NCBI RefSeq assembly: GCF_000090795.2
Contig: NW_003546249.1
Coordinates: 113,946-155,275 of the forward strand
Direction of reading: 5' to 3'
DNA: 41,330 nucleotides
Source of the DNA: Amphimedon queenslandica
Taxonomy: Eukaryota; Porifera; Demospongiae; Haplosclerida; Niphatidae
A program made the translations under genes and the position numbers. Shown here piece by piece: positions 1 through 9,973 of the stretch. Position 1 is the stretch's first letter, and every line of letters starts with the position of its first letter. A model generated the notes under the pieces. The model saw only the letters and a program-made list of their open reading frames with translations. It was not told where the DNA came from and did no database searches.

Positions 1-830
1 GTTTTTTATAGTTTTATTTACTTGTTGCTAATTGTCAAGAGAGATTAGAGGCATTTAAAGATAATTATATTGCTAATCGTTAGAAGGTTTTAAGGATAAT
101 TATGCTTCTAATTTAAACAAAGGAAAATAATTATAAATGATTATTACACCTCTCACAGTTAGCAAATACGAGACAATGCCAGAGAGCATTATGCTGCTGT
201 GGCTAACAAAAAATGCTAAGCTAAGACAAAAATATAGAATAAACCGCAACTTAAATCCACCAGCAAAAAGTGTATCAGCGAAAGAGGGATATAAAATCAT
301 AGCAAGAATACAGTGCATTTTATAAGAAAAATTTTCTGAAATTAAGACAAAACAAAAGAGCTAGATACAATCTAGCCAAACCAAAAATTGATCTATAAAA
401 CTGATACATAGCAATAATTAGACAAAAGCTTGCTACAAATAAAGGAGTACAAAAGCAATTGAAGTTGCTTTTAATATTGACAAGTCTTTGCCGATCAGTG
501 TCATGCAGTCGGGTATTAATTCAATTATAGCTAGGAGACTTGTTACTGTAATATTAAATATACAGTCAACATTTTGCTGGAATGCTGCTTGGGGTTATCA
601 ATAAAGTTAATAATAATACATATATTGGCAATGGGGAATTTGGTGATTTGTATCACGTGGTCAGTTGTGAGCCACACTTTTACCAAGCATGCTATAAACA
701 TGCCCCATCAACTGTAAATGATGATCTGTAATTTTAGATGATGATTTAGCAAAATGTATGAAAGGTTGTTTCGATTATGATGATTTAATTTTAAGCAAAG
801 ATGCAAAAAGACGTACAAAATCATAATGTT
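1..830. other. AT-rich stretch with no intact gene; possible eroded 5' part of the Helitron ORF
   Basis: No convincing ORF is seen. On the + strand, short peptides of the type K-D-N-Y-x-x-N recur in shifting frames near 57-115, and Lys/Tyr-rich fragments follow up to about 330. Short Lys/Tyr repeats are known at the N-terminus of some animal Helitron proteins, so this may be eroded coding sequence of the element that is clear from 1384 onward. That link is inference. The two overlapping short ORFs at 100-325 are on opposite strands and neither has a recognisable domain. Confidence 0.25.
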
Positions 831-903
831 GTTACTAGTGACACAAAAGACAGAACAATGTAGACAGTGGTAAAAGGGTTGAAAAAGGAACTGTAAAAAA
901 AGT

Positions 904-1335
904 ATGTACAGACAATTGAAACCACTGACAGATTTTCAAATCGAAACAATCGAAGATTTGAAAGAAGCATTCAGTAATCCTGCTAAGGAATTTCAAAAAA
1001 TTTTGAGAGACGTAGACACAGGTTGCCCAAATGAGCATGATCAACAAAAGAATGGTCATCCATTGATTTGTTATGAGGGTGACAGTACATGTAAAAGCAA
1101 GCTAAGAATACTGAGAGCTGCTTCTCTTCACTATCCAATACTACGCACTTTTCTGTGTAATGTTTATCAAGCCAAAAATTACAATGAAGCTGTCAATCTA
1201 ATAGATCAAGCATTGACTGAAGGAGATGAAGATGTTTCGATTAATATTGCAACCGAGTCTGATCTAAACAATGAAAAGAGTGATGTCCCGAAATTTTCTC
1301 ATCTAGAGATGAGGGAGAGTAATATAGCGACATAA
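904..1335 (+). pseudogene. Unrecognised 143-codon open frame, probably N-terminal Helitron remnant
   Basis: The longest open frame left of the ISL2EU insertion. It has one clustered basic/hydrophobic segment (LRILRAASLHYP, around residues 68-79) and an acidic C-terminal third. I recognise no domain. It is in the same reading phase as the Cys-rich fragment at 1384, but four stops lie between them. Its position directly upstream of recognisable Helitron coding sequence makes it most likely part of the same gene; a short host exon is the alternative. There is no clear promoter or start context. Confidence 0.35.
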
Positions 1336-1383
1336 ATTTAAGGGACCCAGACTTAGAAGTGAAGCTACTTAGAGAAAGTCAAC

Positions 1384-1515
1384 GTGATAGCTGAGTTCCA
1401 AAAAGATATCAGTGATCAAAACGAGCATGTTTGTTGTAGCTGTAGAAGTGTAATGAGCGTAGCAATCTGGCCAAAGTTTTTGATAAGGACAAAGAGAATG
1501 AGGTATGGAGACAAT
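1384..1515 (+). pseudogene. Helitron protein, Cys-rich N-terminal fragment, left of ISL2EU insertion
   Basis: The frame reads EFQKDISDQNEHVCCSCRS, with three closely spaced cysteines resembling the zinc-binding segment that precedes the Rep domain in animal Helitron/PIF1 proteins. After a frameshift near 1450 it continues as KVFDKDKENEVWRQ and stops at the transposon boundary. The Gln codon (1512-1514) connects to the Leu codon at 5668-5670 once the inserted element and one AT copy are removed, giving an uninterrupted frame. This is direct evidence that both halves belong to one gene. Confidence 0.65.
1514..1515. other. Left target-site duplication (AT) of the ISL2EU-like element
   Basis: AT at 1514-1515 and AT at 5667-5668 flank the element whose ends read GGACCTTATGC. 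A 2-bp duplication is what I know for the ISL2EU group. Using one AT copy restores CAA-TTG and an open Helitron frame. Confidence 0.7.
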
Positions 1516-1926
1516 GGACCTTATGCAACGAAAGGTCTAATTAACGCGCACCTCTCAACTGGATGAAAATGGCCGATTTTCTGCACTATAATACAGCCTA
1601 GGATTCGAGCTCGTCATCAGTGGACGGCTGTTGCATAGACTTTGTTTTGCCGCTATCTCTGTTCCATAATTTGTGGACTATCTCTCTCTATTTTTATATT
1701 GTTATTTTTCTTTTTAATTGATTATTTTTTCTACGTTTGAATTTTGATACCTGTCTGTTCGTGTGTGTTTCAATCGGAAGAAATAGCCTGCTGTTTTTGC
1801 CCCTCGGGAGCAATTGACCTAGGAGAAGGAAGACTTACTCCTCAGATACCTTGCCACAAGTAGCTACTAACTTGAAAGGTGTTCAAGGTATGCAACAGCA
1901 GTAGGCTGCCGTTTGGGTGGGGCTGG
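1516..1926 (+). repeat. Left terminal inverted repeat of ISL2EU-like element
   Basis: About 411 bp, the reverse complement of 5256-5666 with only scattered differences. It starts GGACCTTATGC, contains the core GGTCTAATTAACGCGCACCT, and ends at GTGGGGCTGG. A polypyrimidine and AT-rich part lies in its middle. Such long arms probably include the promoter of the adjacent gene; no ORF is apparent inside. Confidence 0.9.
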
Positions 1927-2019
1927 GCTTGCATGCATGCAAGTGATGCTTCTAGTCATCATGTAAATTGATCACTCATGCATTAATAGCTTAGAATATT
2001 ATTTTTCTATAGATGGTTT

Positions 2020-3324
2020 ACATCTGCCTTGTTGAAGGCTGCACCAACTGCTCAAATAACCCAGATTGCTACTATTAATCATGGCACAGGCCACCTCATG
2101 ATGAGGCACTATATCGTTTTTTAAAAATACATAAAAAACCAGCTGCACACTTAAGAATCTGCAGTGAATGCCTGAGTAAAGTACCAGCACCTAAACACAG
2201 AAAGCCACCATCAAATAGATTAGAAATCAGTCACAAGGGAGAAAGACCGACGAGGGAAGAGATGCGTCAAGCAGTAGCTCATGACCACACATATGCATTG
2301 AGTCCTCCAAGCTCCACTTCATCATTCTTATGTTCAGTTCAAGCAAGGGACGAACCTGCATTAGCACTATCAGAAGCAGTTCATACATCTAGTGTAGCAT
2401 CGTTTGGTATTGAAGCATTTATGGATGATGACAGTGCCATTCACTTTTACACATCATTCCCAACATATGCTCACTTCATAATATGCTACAATTTCCTTGG
2501 GGATGCAGTCCATCATATCATATATCCAGGCTCATCAGTTGATCTATCATCAAAAACAAGAATGAAAAGTCAACGTGCAGTTTCTCCACAAAACGAATTC
2601 CTTTTGACACTCTGCCGTTTGAGGTGTGGCATGATGGAACAGGATTTGGCATATAGATTCAAAATATCTGTCGACTGTGTCTAAAATTTTTACAGCATGG
2701 GTGAACTTTCTTTACTATAAGTTTAAGGAGATTCCAATTTATCCAACGCAAGCACAAGTACAATCATTGATACCTGAGCAGTTTAAGTCACATTATTCTT
2801 CCACACGTATCATAATTGACACAACAGAGGTGTTCATTCAAAGACCCAGCAATCCTCATGCTCAACAATTAACATTCAGCTCTTATAAAAATCATAATAC
2901 AGCTAAAGCTCTAGCCGGTATTACCCCATCTGGTGCATTTTCATTTATCTCTCCACTATATGGCGGATCTATTTCTGATCGTGAATTATTTCTCAATTCT
3001 GGTCTGCTGGAGATACTTGAAGAGGGTGATGCTGTCATGGCTGATAAGGGATTCAACATCGCTGATGTACTTGAAAAGTAAGGAATAACATTGAACATCC
3101 CTCCAAGAAAACACGGTGATCAATTTGGTGATAGAGAGCTCATTGAAACACGCAGGATAGCATCACTACGCATACACATAGAAAGAGCATTTAGTAGAGT
3201 AAAGGCTTTTAAAATGTTAAATAACATACCCAACAACATGGCAGGGTTAGCCTCAGAACTCTTCTTTGTGTGTGCAATATTAACTAATTTTCAACCTCCA
3301 CTCTGTACCAAGAACAGCCAATAA
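2020..3324 (+). pseudogene. ISL2EU/Harbinger-type DDE transposase (DDE_Tnp_4), inactivated
   Basis: Catalyses cut-and-paste of the element. Visible parts: a Cys-containing N-terminus (CLVEGCTNC near 2032-2052), a conserved central block ending near 2684, and the catalytic core with RIIIDTTEVF (first Asp at 2818-2820), VMADKGF (second Asp at 3043-3045) and HIERAFSRVK (Glu at 3181-3183). This D-D-E arrangement is typical of the DDE_Tnp_4 family. Lesions: in-frame TAA at 2076-2078, a frameshift near 2668 where one reading stops and the next begins at VSKIFTAWVNF, and in-frame TAA at 3079-3081. The three long open pieces are 2079-2684, 2677-3081 and 3082-3324. It converges on the YqaJ gene 0.2 kb downstream. 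Confidence 0.85.
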
Positions 3325-3549
3325 CCAAAATTTAATAGCCAGTTAACTATATTTTTAGCTACCTAATTACCTTTCTCTTTCATCTCCTCCTTAGATCCTC
3401 TCCTCCCTTTTCCCATTCTCTATAATTAATATTGTGATATTTGCCTTTAACTAGATATATACCTAAAATTATTTTGTATAACTTTTGAATAGTCTAATAA
3501 TAATGATAATAAATAATAATAATATGATCATGTGACTAGATCTACATAG
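3325..3549. other. Spacer between the two convergent ISL2EU genes, with a TAA-rich microsatellite
   Basis: AT-rich, no ORF. A TAA/TAATAA-type simple repeat runs from about 3494 to 3531. The spacer presumably contains the 3' ends of both transcripts; I see no definite polyadenylation signal that I would assign. Confidence 0.5.
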
Positions 3550-5235
3550 TTAAGGCTCAACATGGTGTGCATTACTACAGACTGGAGGTATGTAATGATG
3601 GATGTCTAAATCTAAAGTTAGTCTGGGGTAGATTATTTCTGGTAATATATATGATAGGTATATAGACTCTAAATATGTGGAGCAAGAGTTCCAGAATGCT
3701 TTGTTAAAGATGATTCTTACAACTGTCATGTCATTTAGCGTCCAGACAATGAAGTCACACCATTCCACTCCCACTATGGCCATTGCTCCCTGCACTTAGA
3801 AGTAGTATGGATGATTAGTTTTTAGGCGAGCTTTCCCATCAATGATTTGGCAGTAAAACTGTTTCACAGTCAGACATGCTTCATAAACAGACATATTACG
3901 GGCTGAATAGGGGCATTTCATCTCTATTATACCTGCCACTTTGGTATCAACTGTTACAATGCCATCTGGTGAAGCGGCTAGAAGACCTTTATGAGGTGAG
4001 ATGTGTATTCCAGATTTGTCTAGCTTCATATTTTCTAGCAAACAATCAGATTCATACTTGCTAAATGCAGCTGACTCATGTAGTTTACCCCAAAGAATAG
4101 CACTACTGCTGACCTTACTGGTTTCAAATCCACCATATACTACCGACTTCACTTTGTTTGTGGTAATGCATCCTCTACAAAGCTCTCCGAAATTTGATGA
4201 TGTCAGTCGGCAGTGACGCTCTTCATACCATCGACAGGAGTTGCTCTGACCTTTAGTGGCTGCTTCAATATTACTGATATCCTCCTTTGAAAGCGTAATC
4301 ATATTCAAAATATCCATTCCATGCTTATACAATGACATCAGTGATAGTGGCTGAGGCTCATTCATTAACGCTACTTGAACTCTAGCTTTTAAAGAACGTG
4401 GAGTCAACGGTAGCCTCGTGACAACAGATTTTGATGTACTACATGTAGCTGTGGCTTGTGGAATGACATGCAATAATGCTACTGGTGCTCCCAAGCTTTC
4501 TAACTGATGTTGAAGACATGTAATTTCAGCAGATGTAGTACCTCTATATGGAACTGTTCTGGGATCATAATTGGTTGATATGACCCGTTTCTCTTTACCA
4601 TACTCTGCTTTTATAAATTTAATGTTGTTAAGAGTGCATGGGGTAGAGTGACGTTTGCGAGGTTGATGCCACATTTGAAGTGATGATGTACATGATGAGT
4701 AGGAGACTGTATGGAGACGACCGAATTCTTCGAGGAAGTAGCAGTGAGCACCGATGTGTTTACATGTACTAGTTGGCCCATTACCAGCAGGACATCCACA
4801 TACGGCAAAAATTATGTTGCTGTTACAGACAGTAAAAGCAACTCTGATGGAGAACGAGACTGTTTTCTTCATTTCAGGAAGGCAAGAACATTTCACGAAA
4901 AATTTATCATCTAGTTTTTTATAGTACACGTACTGAATATGACCAGCTTTAAACAATGGGAAAGCCCTTGTGTTAACATTTTTTGAGTCATTGTTAGGCA
5001 TACCATCAGATGCTTCTCTTTGTATGAAATAATGTAGCATGTTTTCCATTGTGAAATTTAATTGCTGGCAATTTTTGCCGCTGTCGTCATCATGATGTCT
5101 TTTCAAGTCAGTAATCGGTCTCGAATCATCATTTTGCCATATGTCACTTGAAGAACTAATTTCCATGGTTATAGCTAAAATAAATGATACAAAATGCTTA
5201 ATGTTTACACAACTACAGCCTATACACTGATTCAT
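3550..5235 (-). pseudogene. SWIM zinc-finger / YqaJ-type exonuclease of the ISL2EU element, one premature stop
   Basis: The second gene of the element. Open for 479 codons from ATG at 5235 (an alternative start MEISSSS lies at 5166), then an in-frame TAA at 3796-3798, after which the same frame continues 82 codons (QGAMAIVGVEWCDF...) to 3550. Domains in order: a SWIM zinc finger with C-x-C and C-x-H (VCGCPAGNGPTSTCKH, about 4752-4803 on the + strand), a linker, and a YqaJ/PD-(D/E)XK nuclease core with LAASPDG and IIEMKCP. YqaJ proteins are relatives of lambda-type exonucleases; a role in processing transposition or replication intermediates is inferred. All key residues are present before the stop; the stop removes the conserved C-terminus. 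A read-through or truncated product is possible, but decay is simpler. Confidence 0.85.
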
Positions 5236-5255
5236 GCACTATGATGAGACTACTG

Positions 5256-5666
5256 CCAGCCCCACCCTAATGGCAGCCTACTGCTGTTGCGTACCTTGAA
5301 CACCTTTCAAGTTAGTAGCTACTTGTAGCAAGGTATCTGAGGAGTAAGTCTTCCTTCTCCTTGGTCAATTGCTCCCGAGGGGCAAGAACAGCAGGCTATT
5401 TCTTTCCATTGAAACGCACACGAACAGACAGGTATCAAAATTCAAACGTAGAAAAAATAATCAATTAAAAAGAAAAATAACAATATAAAAATAGAGAGAG
5501 ATAGTCCACAAATTATAGAACAGAGATAGCAGCAAAACAAAGTCTATGCAACAGCCGTCCACTGATGACGAGCTCGAATCCTCAGCTGTATTATAGTGCA
5601 GAAAATCCGCCATTTTCATTCAGTTGAGAGGTGCGCGTTAATTAGACCGTTTCTTGCATAAGGTCC
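5256..5666 (-). repeat. Right terminal inverted repeat of ISL2EU-like element
   Basis: Reverse complement of 1516-1926 over about 411 bp with few mismatches. It ends in GCATAAGGTCC, followed by the AT target duplication at 5667-5668. It lies immediately upstream of the YqaJ gene (starting at 5235), so that gene's promoter is probably inside this arm. Confidence 0.9.
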
Positions 5667-5667
5667 A

Positions 5668-6300
5668 TTGGAAGCCATCCTCACTGATTATGATCCAAAT
5701 TTTAGCAGGAAACAACTTTTAATGCTTAAAAGTTGCAAGCCTACAATAAAAAACAATAGAATGCCTATCAGATGTGTATTAAATGGTTTGCAAAGTTTGC
5801 CTTTGCGAGACGAGCTTAATTCAACTAGCAAAATGCTTCAAAACTGTTGTTAGACTGGGAACTTACACTGCTAATGTCCCAATATAAAACTCTTTAAAAG
5901 CATGCAAATTGAAATTGTTTTATCTCCCATTGCCAGTTGAAAAAACAATGAAAACTTTAAGTAAAGCATAAGACTTGGACCAAAAAATCAGCCAAATCCC
6001 GAATTGCTTGTCATTTTAAACAGTGAAGCTACAAAAAATAAAAAAAGTCTGACTCACTTTAGTTGATGTTGACAGTGTACGAGCTGCTTATGAGAAACTG
6101 AAAGACATCAACTGGCTTTACAAAAATCTTGACGACAAATCTTTAGATGATGTAGCAAAAAAAGTTGAAACAGCCAACAGTGCTACAAGTACTATGGTGG
6201 AGGAAGCAACCAATAAGGACATTTTAGGCTTCCAGTCTTACACGATTCAGAACATGAATTCAAATTTAAGCAAGGGCATAACATCCAGCAATACAAGGTG
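5668..6300 (+). pseudogene. Helitron replicase, N-terminal domain (first half), right of the ISL2EU insertion
   Basis: Begins at the restored Leu codon and reads LEAILTDYDPNF... through CVLNGLQSLPLRDEL, then shifts frame near 5840 into KCFKTVVRLGTYTANVP (stop TAA near 5885) and FYLPLPVEKTMKTL. From about 6055 it continues LVDVDSVRAAYEKLKDINWLY and then GFQSYTIQNMNSNLSKG. These blocks match, in order, the region upstream of the Rep domain in animal Helitron proteins annotated as PIF1-like helicases. Several indels and stops show it is no longer coding. Confidence 0.7.
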
Positions 6301-6835
6301 ACGCATGTCAGGGAAGACCCACTCAAAAACAGACAGATGCACTTGGATATCATGCGCTTTCCCACTCTTTTTCAACTGGGAGGTTTAGAGAGTGTCATCC
6401 GAAGCCATTGAATTTAAATTTAGCAGAATACATAAAGTCTCAAATTTTGAGAGAAGACTCTTGGTATAGATTGTGACACTCTACCTCTTCTACTATCTCA
6501 GAATGAAACAGATCAAGGAGTTGAATGGTGGCATATTCAAACTGCTCAATACAGTGAAAGGTCCCTTCATGACTGCTGCACAGTTGGTAGACCAAGTCAA
6601 AACGAATGGAGAACTTTTTGAGAAGAGGCTCTGTACCATGATGAACACTGTTAGAGGCTAAAACCAATACTGGTACCTGAGAAAAAGTGAAGTGAAACAC
6701 ATGAAAGCAGACTTTGGGTCTCCCACTTTTTTTCTCACTTTCAGCTGTGCAGAATATACTTCCGAAGAAGTAAGAGAATATTTGCATAAAGTACACTGCA
6801 CTGAAGATCCGGTATCTGTTTTGAGATAGTTTAGT
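6301..6835 (+). pseudogene. Helitron Rep domain, first half (Helitron_like_N)
   Basis: Three frames give consecutive family blocks: REDPLKNRQMHLDIMRFPTL (from about 6312), EMKQIKELNGGIFKLLNTVK (about 6500) and TFFLTFSCAEYTSEEVREYL (about 6722-6780). The last corresponds to the conserved F-x-T-x-S segment of the Helitron Rep nuclease. The TAA at 6660-6662 interrupts VRG/NQYWYLRKSE. Frameshifts near 6301, 6470 and 6700 inactivate it. The - strand ORF across 6440-6796 is a shadow. Confidence 0.7.
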
Positions 6836-6929
6836 TCTCTAAAGTTAATGAAATGTTTTATGAAGTATTAATCAAGGGACAAGTTTTGGGCCAGGTTAAA
6901 GAGTTCCCTTATAAGAAAGAAAGAATACC

Positions 6930-7591
6930 AGGCCAGAGGAGCTCCTCACTATCACTGATTAATCTGGGTAGCCAACACTTCAGTTGTCCGCGAGAGTACA
7001 GCTGAAGATGTCGTCAGATTCATAGAGGAAAGAGTAACCTGTAACATACCAAGTAAAGATACTTGCCAAGAGTTAAACAAAATTGTTACAAGGTACCAGT
7101 TACACAAGTGCAGCAATTACTGTCAGAAAAAGAGAAAGTTTAAAAACGTATTTGTTACAGAGTGCAAATTTGGATTTAATCGCCCAGTTTCTGAAGTGGT
7201 GGTACTGAAAAATGTCCAAAAAAGCATGAAAGCAGAGAAAAAAATATATCACCTTAAACGGAGCGAGGAAGAAGTGAAAGTCGACGATTACAGTCCTCTG
7301 CTTTTGTTGTTATGGAAGGCTAATTTCGATGTATCGTTTACCAGTGAGTGTTCTCTAGCTCTAGTCAATTATGTTAGTGGGTACATGACAAAGGCAGAAA
7401 GGGGTCACATGCAGGATCTGTGGCAAGACATCTTGGATGATAGAGGCATCTACAGTAAATTATTCAGAATCGGCATAAGATGTCTCGACAGCCAACAGAT
7501 TGGACTATACAAAACATGTGACATATTACTCGGTGAGCCACTTTGCAGAAAATTGAGAAGTAGCATGGATCGATGTAGAAATGCCACATAA
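6930..7591 (+). pseudogene. Helitron Rep nuclease with HUH and two-tyrosine motifs
   Basis: The open frame contains the metal-binding HUH motif RGAPHYH (histidines at 6947-6949 and 6953-6955), followed directly by an in-frame TGA (6956-6958) and LIWVANTSVV. Downstream are a basic segment with Cys (HKCSNYCQKKRKF) and the catalytic two-tyrosine motif NYVSGYMTK, with Tyr codons at 7370-7372 and 7382-7384 spaced four residues apart as in Y2 rolling-circle Reps. The Rep nicks and joins DNA strands during Helitron transposition. The catalytic residues are all visible; only the TGA and flanking frameshifts break the domain. The frame ends at 7589-7591. Confidence 0.85.
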
Positions 7592-8228
7592 AAGAAAACG
7601 AAATTTAACAAAGAAACTAAGTGAAGTTGAAGAAATAGCATCAAACGATGCATCAACTGAAGACTATTATGGGGAGGGCCTTGTCACTCACTTTTATCCA
7701 AACAGACACCAAGAATATGAAGAGTATTGCCTTTCACTTTGTAGCCAAGCTCACTTACAGTGGCAAAAATAAAAATGGTGAACGATGCAATGGAGAATTA
7801 CAGAAGGAGCGCCTTCATAATTTTATTGATTTTGATGTCTATAAAAAAATCAGAGGGACAGTTTCTATTATACCATTATTCTCCTTTTCATGCCATTTAG
7901 AAATGAGAATGAATTAGAGAACAATGGCGAAACTGTCCAAGAAGCATTCGATCACCATATTGTTGAACATGAAAGGTGTGTCATAGCCAACGAGAAATTT
8001 CGAAAGTTGCTCAAATGTAGAGAGAAATTAAAATACAAGATGCCACAGCAGCCAACAGAGAAGAGGAAAATGATGTGGAAGATGACGATCCACAATTGAT
8101 GGGACAGATTAAAGATGCAATGAATGACGTGAGAGATATAAACAATGGATCTAGTCTCACTCTACAAGAGAGACAATCGATGCTAAATAAAAATCAAAAA
8201 TGCATCTTTGATCATGTAAAATCTCATC
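7581..8228 (+). pseudogene. Helitron linker between Rep and helicase
   Basis: Successive frames: MPHKRKRNLTKKLSEVEEIA (7581), a shift near 7735 into FVAKLTYSGKNKNGER, another near 7885 into PFRNENELENNGETVQEAFD (7893), and again near 8050 into EENDVEDDDPQLMGQIKDAM. The last ends with LTLQERQSMLNKNQKCIFD, which is the Q-motif-like lead-in to the PIF1 helicase. The order agrees with intact animal Helitron proteins. At least four indels lie in 650 bp. Confidence 0.7.
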
Positions 8229-9393
8229 TTGAGGCAAACTGAATACGAAAATAAATCAAAACAAGAAAAAGAGCAATCAGAAAGTGTAAAACCATTGCAC
8301 ATGTTTATCAGTGGTGTGGGTCGCAGCGGTAAATCTTTTCTTATTGAGGCAATTAAAGCACTTGTGAAAAGCCTCTGGTCAACACTGACCAAACAGACAT
8401 GTGAAGTCTGTGGTCCAACAGGTTTAGCAGAATACAATGTGGGAGGTGTGACAGCACACAGACTGCTTCAGCTGCCAATGAACACGATGGACAGTGTGCC
8501 TTATACTGGTCAATACCAAAGGCTAGTCACAAAGTAATGAAAACCGAACTTCAGGATCTAAAATTGATAATCATTGATGAAGTATCCATGGTTTCTAGCC
8601 TCAATCTCACTTACATACACATGACAATGAATGACTTATTCGAATCAGACGAATGGTTTGGTGGTCAGAATGTCCTCTTTTTGGTGACATCCATCAATTG
8701 CCACCAGTTCATGGCGAGCCAGTGTTTGACGAAGTAACAGCATTAACACTGAAATACAGACTTGGTAGTATGGGTGCAGTAAATATATGGCATGATACTG
8801 TCACCTATGACGAATTGACTATAAACGAAAGGCGAAGAACCAACCAGAAATTTTCTGAAATGTTGGACAAAGTGAGATGGGGCTTTCCAGACGATCAGAC
8901 TCTCACTATAGTTTCCGAAAGTGTATTTTCGACACCCATTGAGAAAAAATTTAAAATATTACAACAGGATGGTAACGCCCCAGTTTGCCTGTTTCCAAAA
9001 GTAGACATTTGCAAAAAATTTAAGGAAACAATGTTGGCTAATCTACCAAGTCCTACCATAAAAATAAGAGCCACAAATTTTATTGATGCTACTGGCAACA
9101 TACATGTACATAGAAAGAAAGATGAAGATGATTTAGAAAAAAAGTTTAAGAAAAAGTTAAAAGAATTAAATAAAGATATTAACAATACTGGTGGTTTGGA
9201 AGCCAAATTAAAATTGTCTGTGGGGGCTAGAGTAATGTTGCATTGTAATGTAAATGTTGAAAAGGGATTAGTGAATAGAGCACTTGGTACAGTGCAGGCC
9301 ATTTCAGAAACACGCATAACGGTTAAATTTGATAGCATAACTGATACTTGTGAGATTGAGAAAGTCAAGAGGAAGTATATGGTAATGAAAATG
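8229..9393 (+). pseudogene. PIF1-like helicase of the Helitron, motifs I-IV
   Basis: An SF1B helicase domain that unwinds DNA 5'-3' during rolling-circle transposition. Visible: Walker A GVGRSGKS (8312-8335; the usual motif is G-x-G-x-GKS, so Arg replaces a small residue), GPTGLAEYNVGG, Walker B LIIIDEVSMV (about 8563-8595), motif III FGDIHQLPPV (8680-8709), YDELTINERRR, and SVGARVMLHCNVNVEKGLVN. Frameshifts lie near 8515 and 8680. From 8653 it is open without break into the IS3EU boundary at 9393, after which the codons come from the inserted element. The C-terminal motifs are at 18739-19123. Confidence 0.9.
9388..9393. other. Left target-site duplication (AAAATG) of the IS3EU-like element
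   Basis: AAAATG at 9388-9393 recurs at 18739-18744 directly outside the other end. The right copy is preceded by one extra A; joining the flanks with five As gives Met-Lys-Asn-Val-Phe, the expected helicase reading. The left copy therefore seems to have lost one A, or the duplication is 7 bp with slippage. Confidence 0.7.
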
Positions 9394-9440
9394 GTCCATG
9401 TATTTTCCGGCCACAGAAAAAAGTGATAAGAGAATAAGGA
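9394..9440 (+). repeat. Left terminal inverted repeat of IS3EU-like element
   Basis: Pairs with 18690-18738 in inverted orientation over about 45 bp with roughly a dozen differences and small indels. Shared blocks are TGTAT-TTCC, GCCACA, GTGATAA and AAGGAC. Confidence 0.75.
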
Positions 9441-9973
9441 CTTCCTCTAATATTATGTGTTGACTAACATATACATCAGGACTTTGGATTTTGACTGTTC
9501 CTGTTGGGAGTTTCACTCCTCCCTTCGTGGATGTTCAAGGTAAGATGGTGGACAAGTCTAGTTCAGGTTAGCTGCCTAGTTTATCCCTTTTAAAAGAGGT
9601 AACGGTTTGTTTTTGTTGTATAGACCTTTGTGTAACTGCTTAATAGATGTGTGGGAGATCTGAAACACTCATTTTGAGGTTATTCACTCAATGTAGTACA
9701 CACCAACATGGAGACAGACTCAGGCAATCAAACAGAGAGCATATGATCTCCATGTGAGTGTTGCCACGGTTTGTGGAGTATAGAAATCAAGAGCTGCTTG
9801 GTTCCAAGTCTGAAATGTTAGTGTGTATCATTATTAGCTCTGCTTATAATATTATTATATTATTTATAGGCATATTGAAACATTGCATGGCAAATTGTCA
9901 GATTGTACTTAATTTAAAAATTTACATGTGATCTAATAAAAAAATTTGTTGCTATGGAAACCAAGTTGTGAAT
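9441..9973. other. 5' leader of the IS3EU-like element, no gene seen
   Basis: No ORF of note. It probably contains the promoter of the Tudor-knot gene: an AT-rich block (about 9840-9940) precedes the ATG at 9974. I see no other structure I can support. Confidence 0.4.

Larger units (their letters stand above)
1516..5666. mobile_element. ISL2EU/Harbinger-like DNA transposon, 4151 bp, nearly full length
   Basis: Bounded by long inverted repeats (1516-1926 and 5256-5666) that match almost base for base, including the core GGTCTAATTAACGCGCACCT. It carries two convergent genes: a DDE transposase on + (2020-3324) and a SWIM/YqaJ nuclease on - (5235-3550). The two-gene layout with a YqaJ partner and a 2-bp target duplication fits the ISL2EU group of eukaryotic transposons. 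Both genes carry inactivating stops or frameshifts, so the copy cannot act by itself, but the near-identity of the arms suggests a fairly recent insertion. Confidence 0.85.

Noticed and set aside
100..325. Two opposite-strand ORFs of 62-72 codons
   Set aside because: They overlap each other, have no domains and lie in AT-rich eroded sequence.
2262..2684. Separate 140-codon gene
   Set aside because: It is only the middle part of the ISL2EU transposase; the same frame is open upstream to 2079 and continues after a frameshift.
1516..5666. Kolobok-type element with TTAA duplication (TTAA lies inside both ends)
   Set aside because: The identity of the arms extends well outside the TTAA, and the AT borders restore the host frame.
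8229..9426. A functional host PIF1 helicase
   Set aside because: The gene is flanked by Rep and OTU blocks of a Helitron and is frameshifted; motifs V-VI are 9 kb away.
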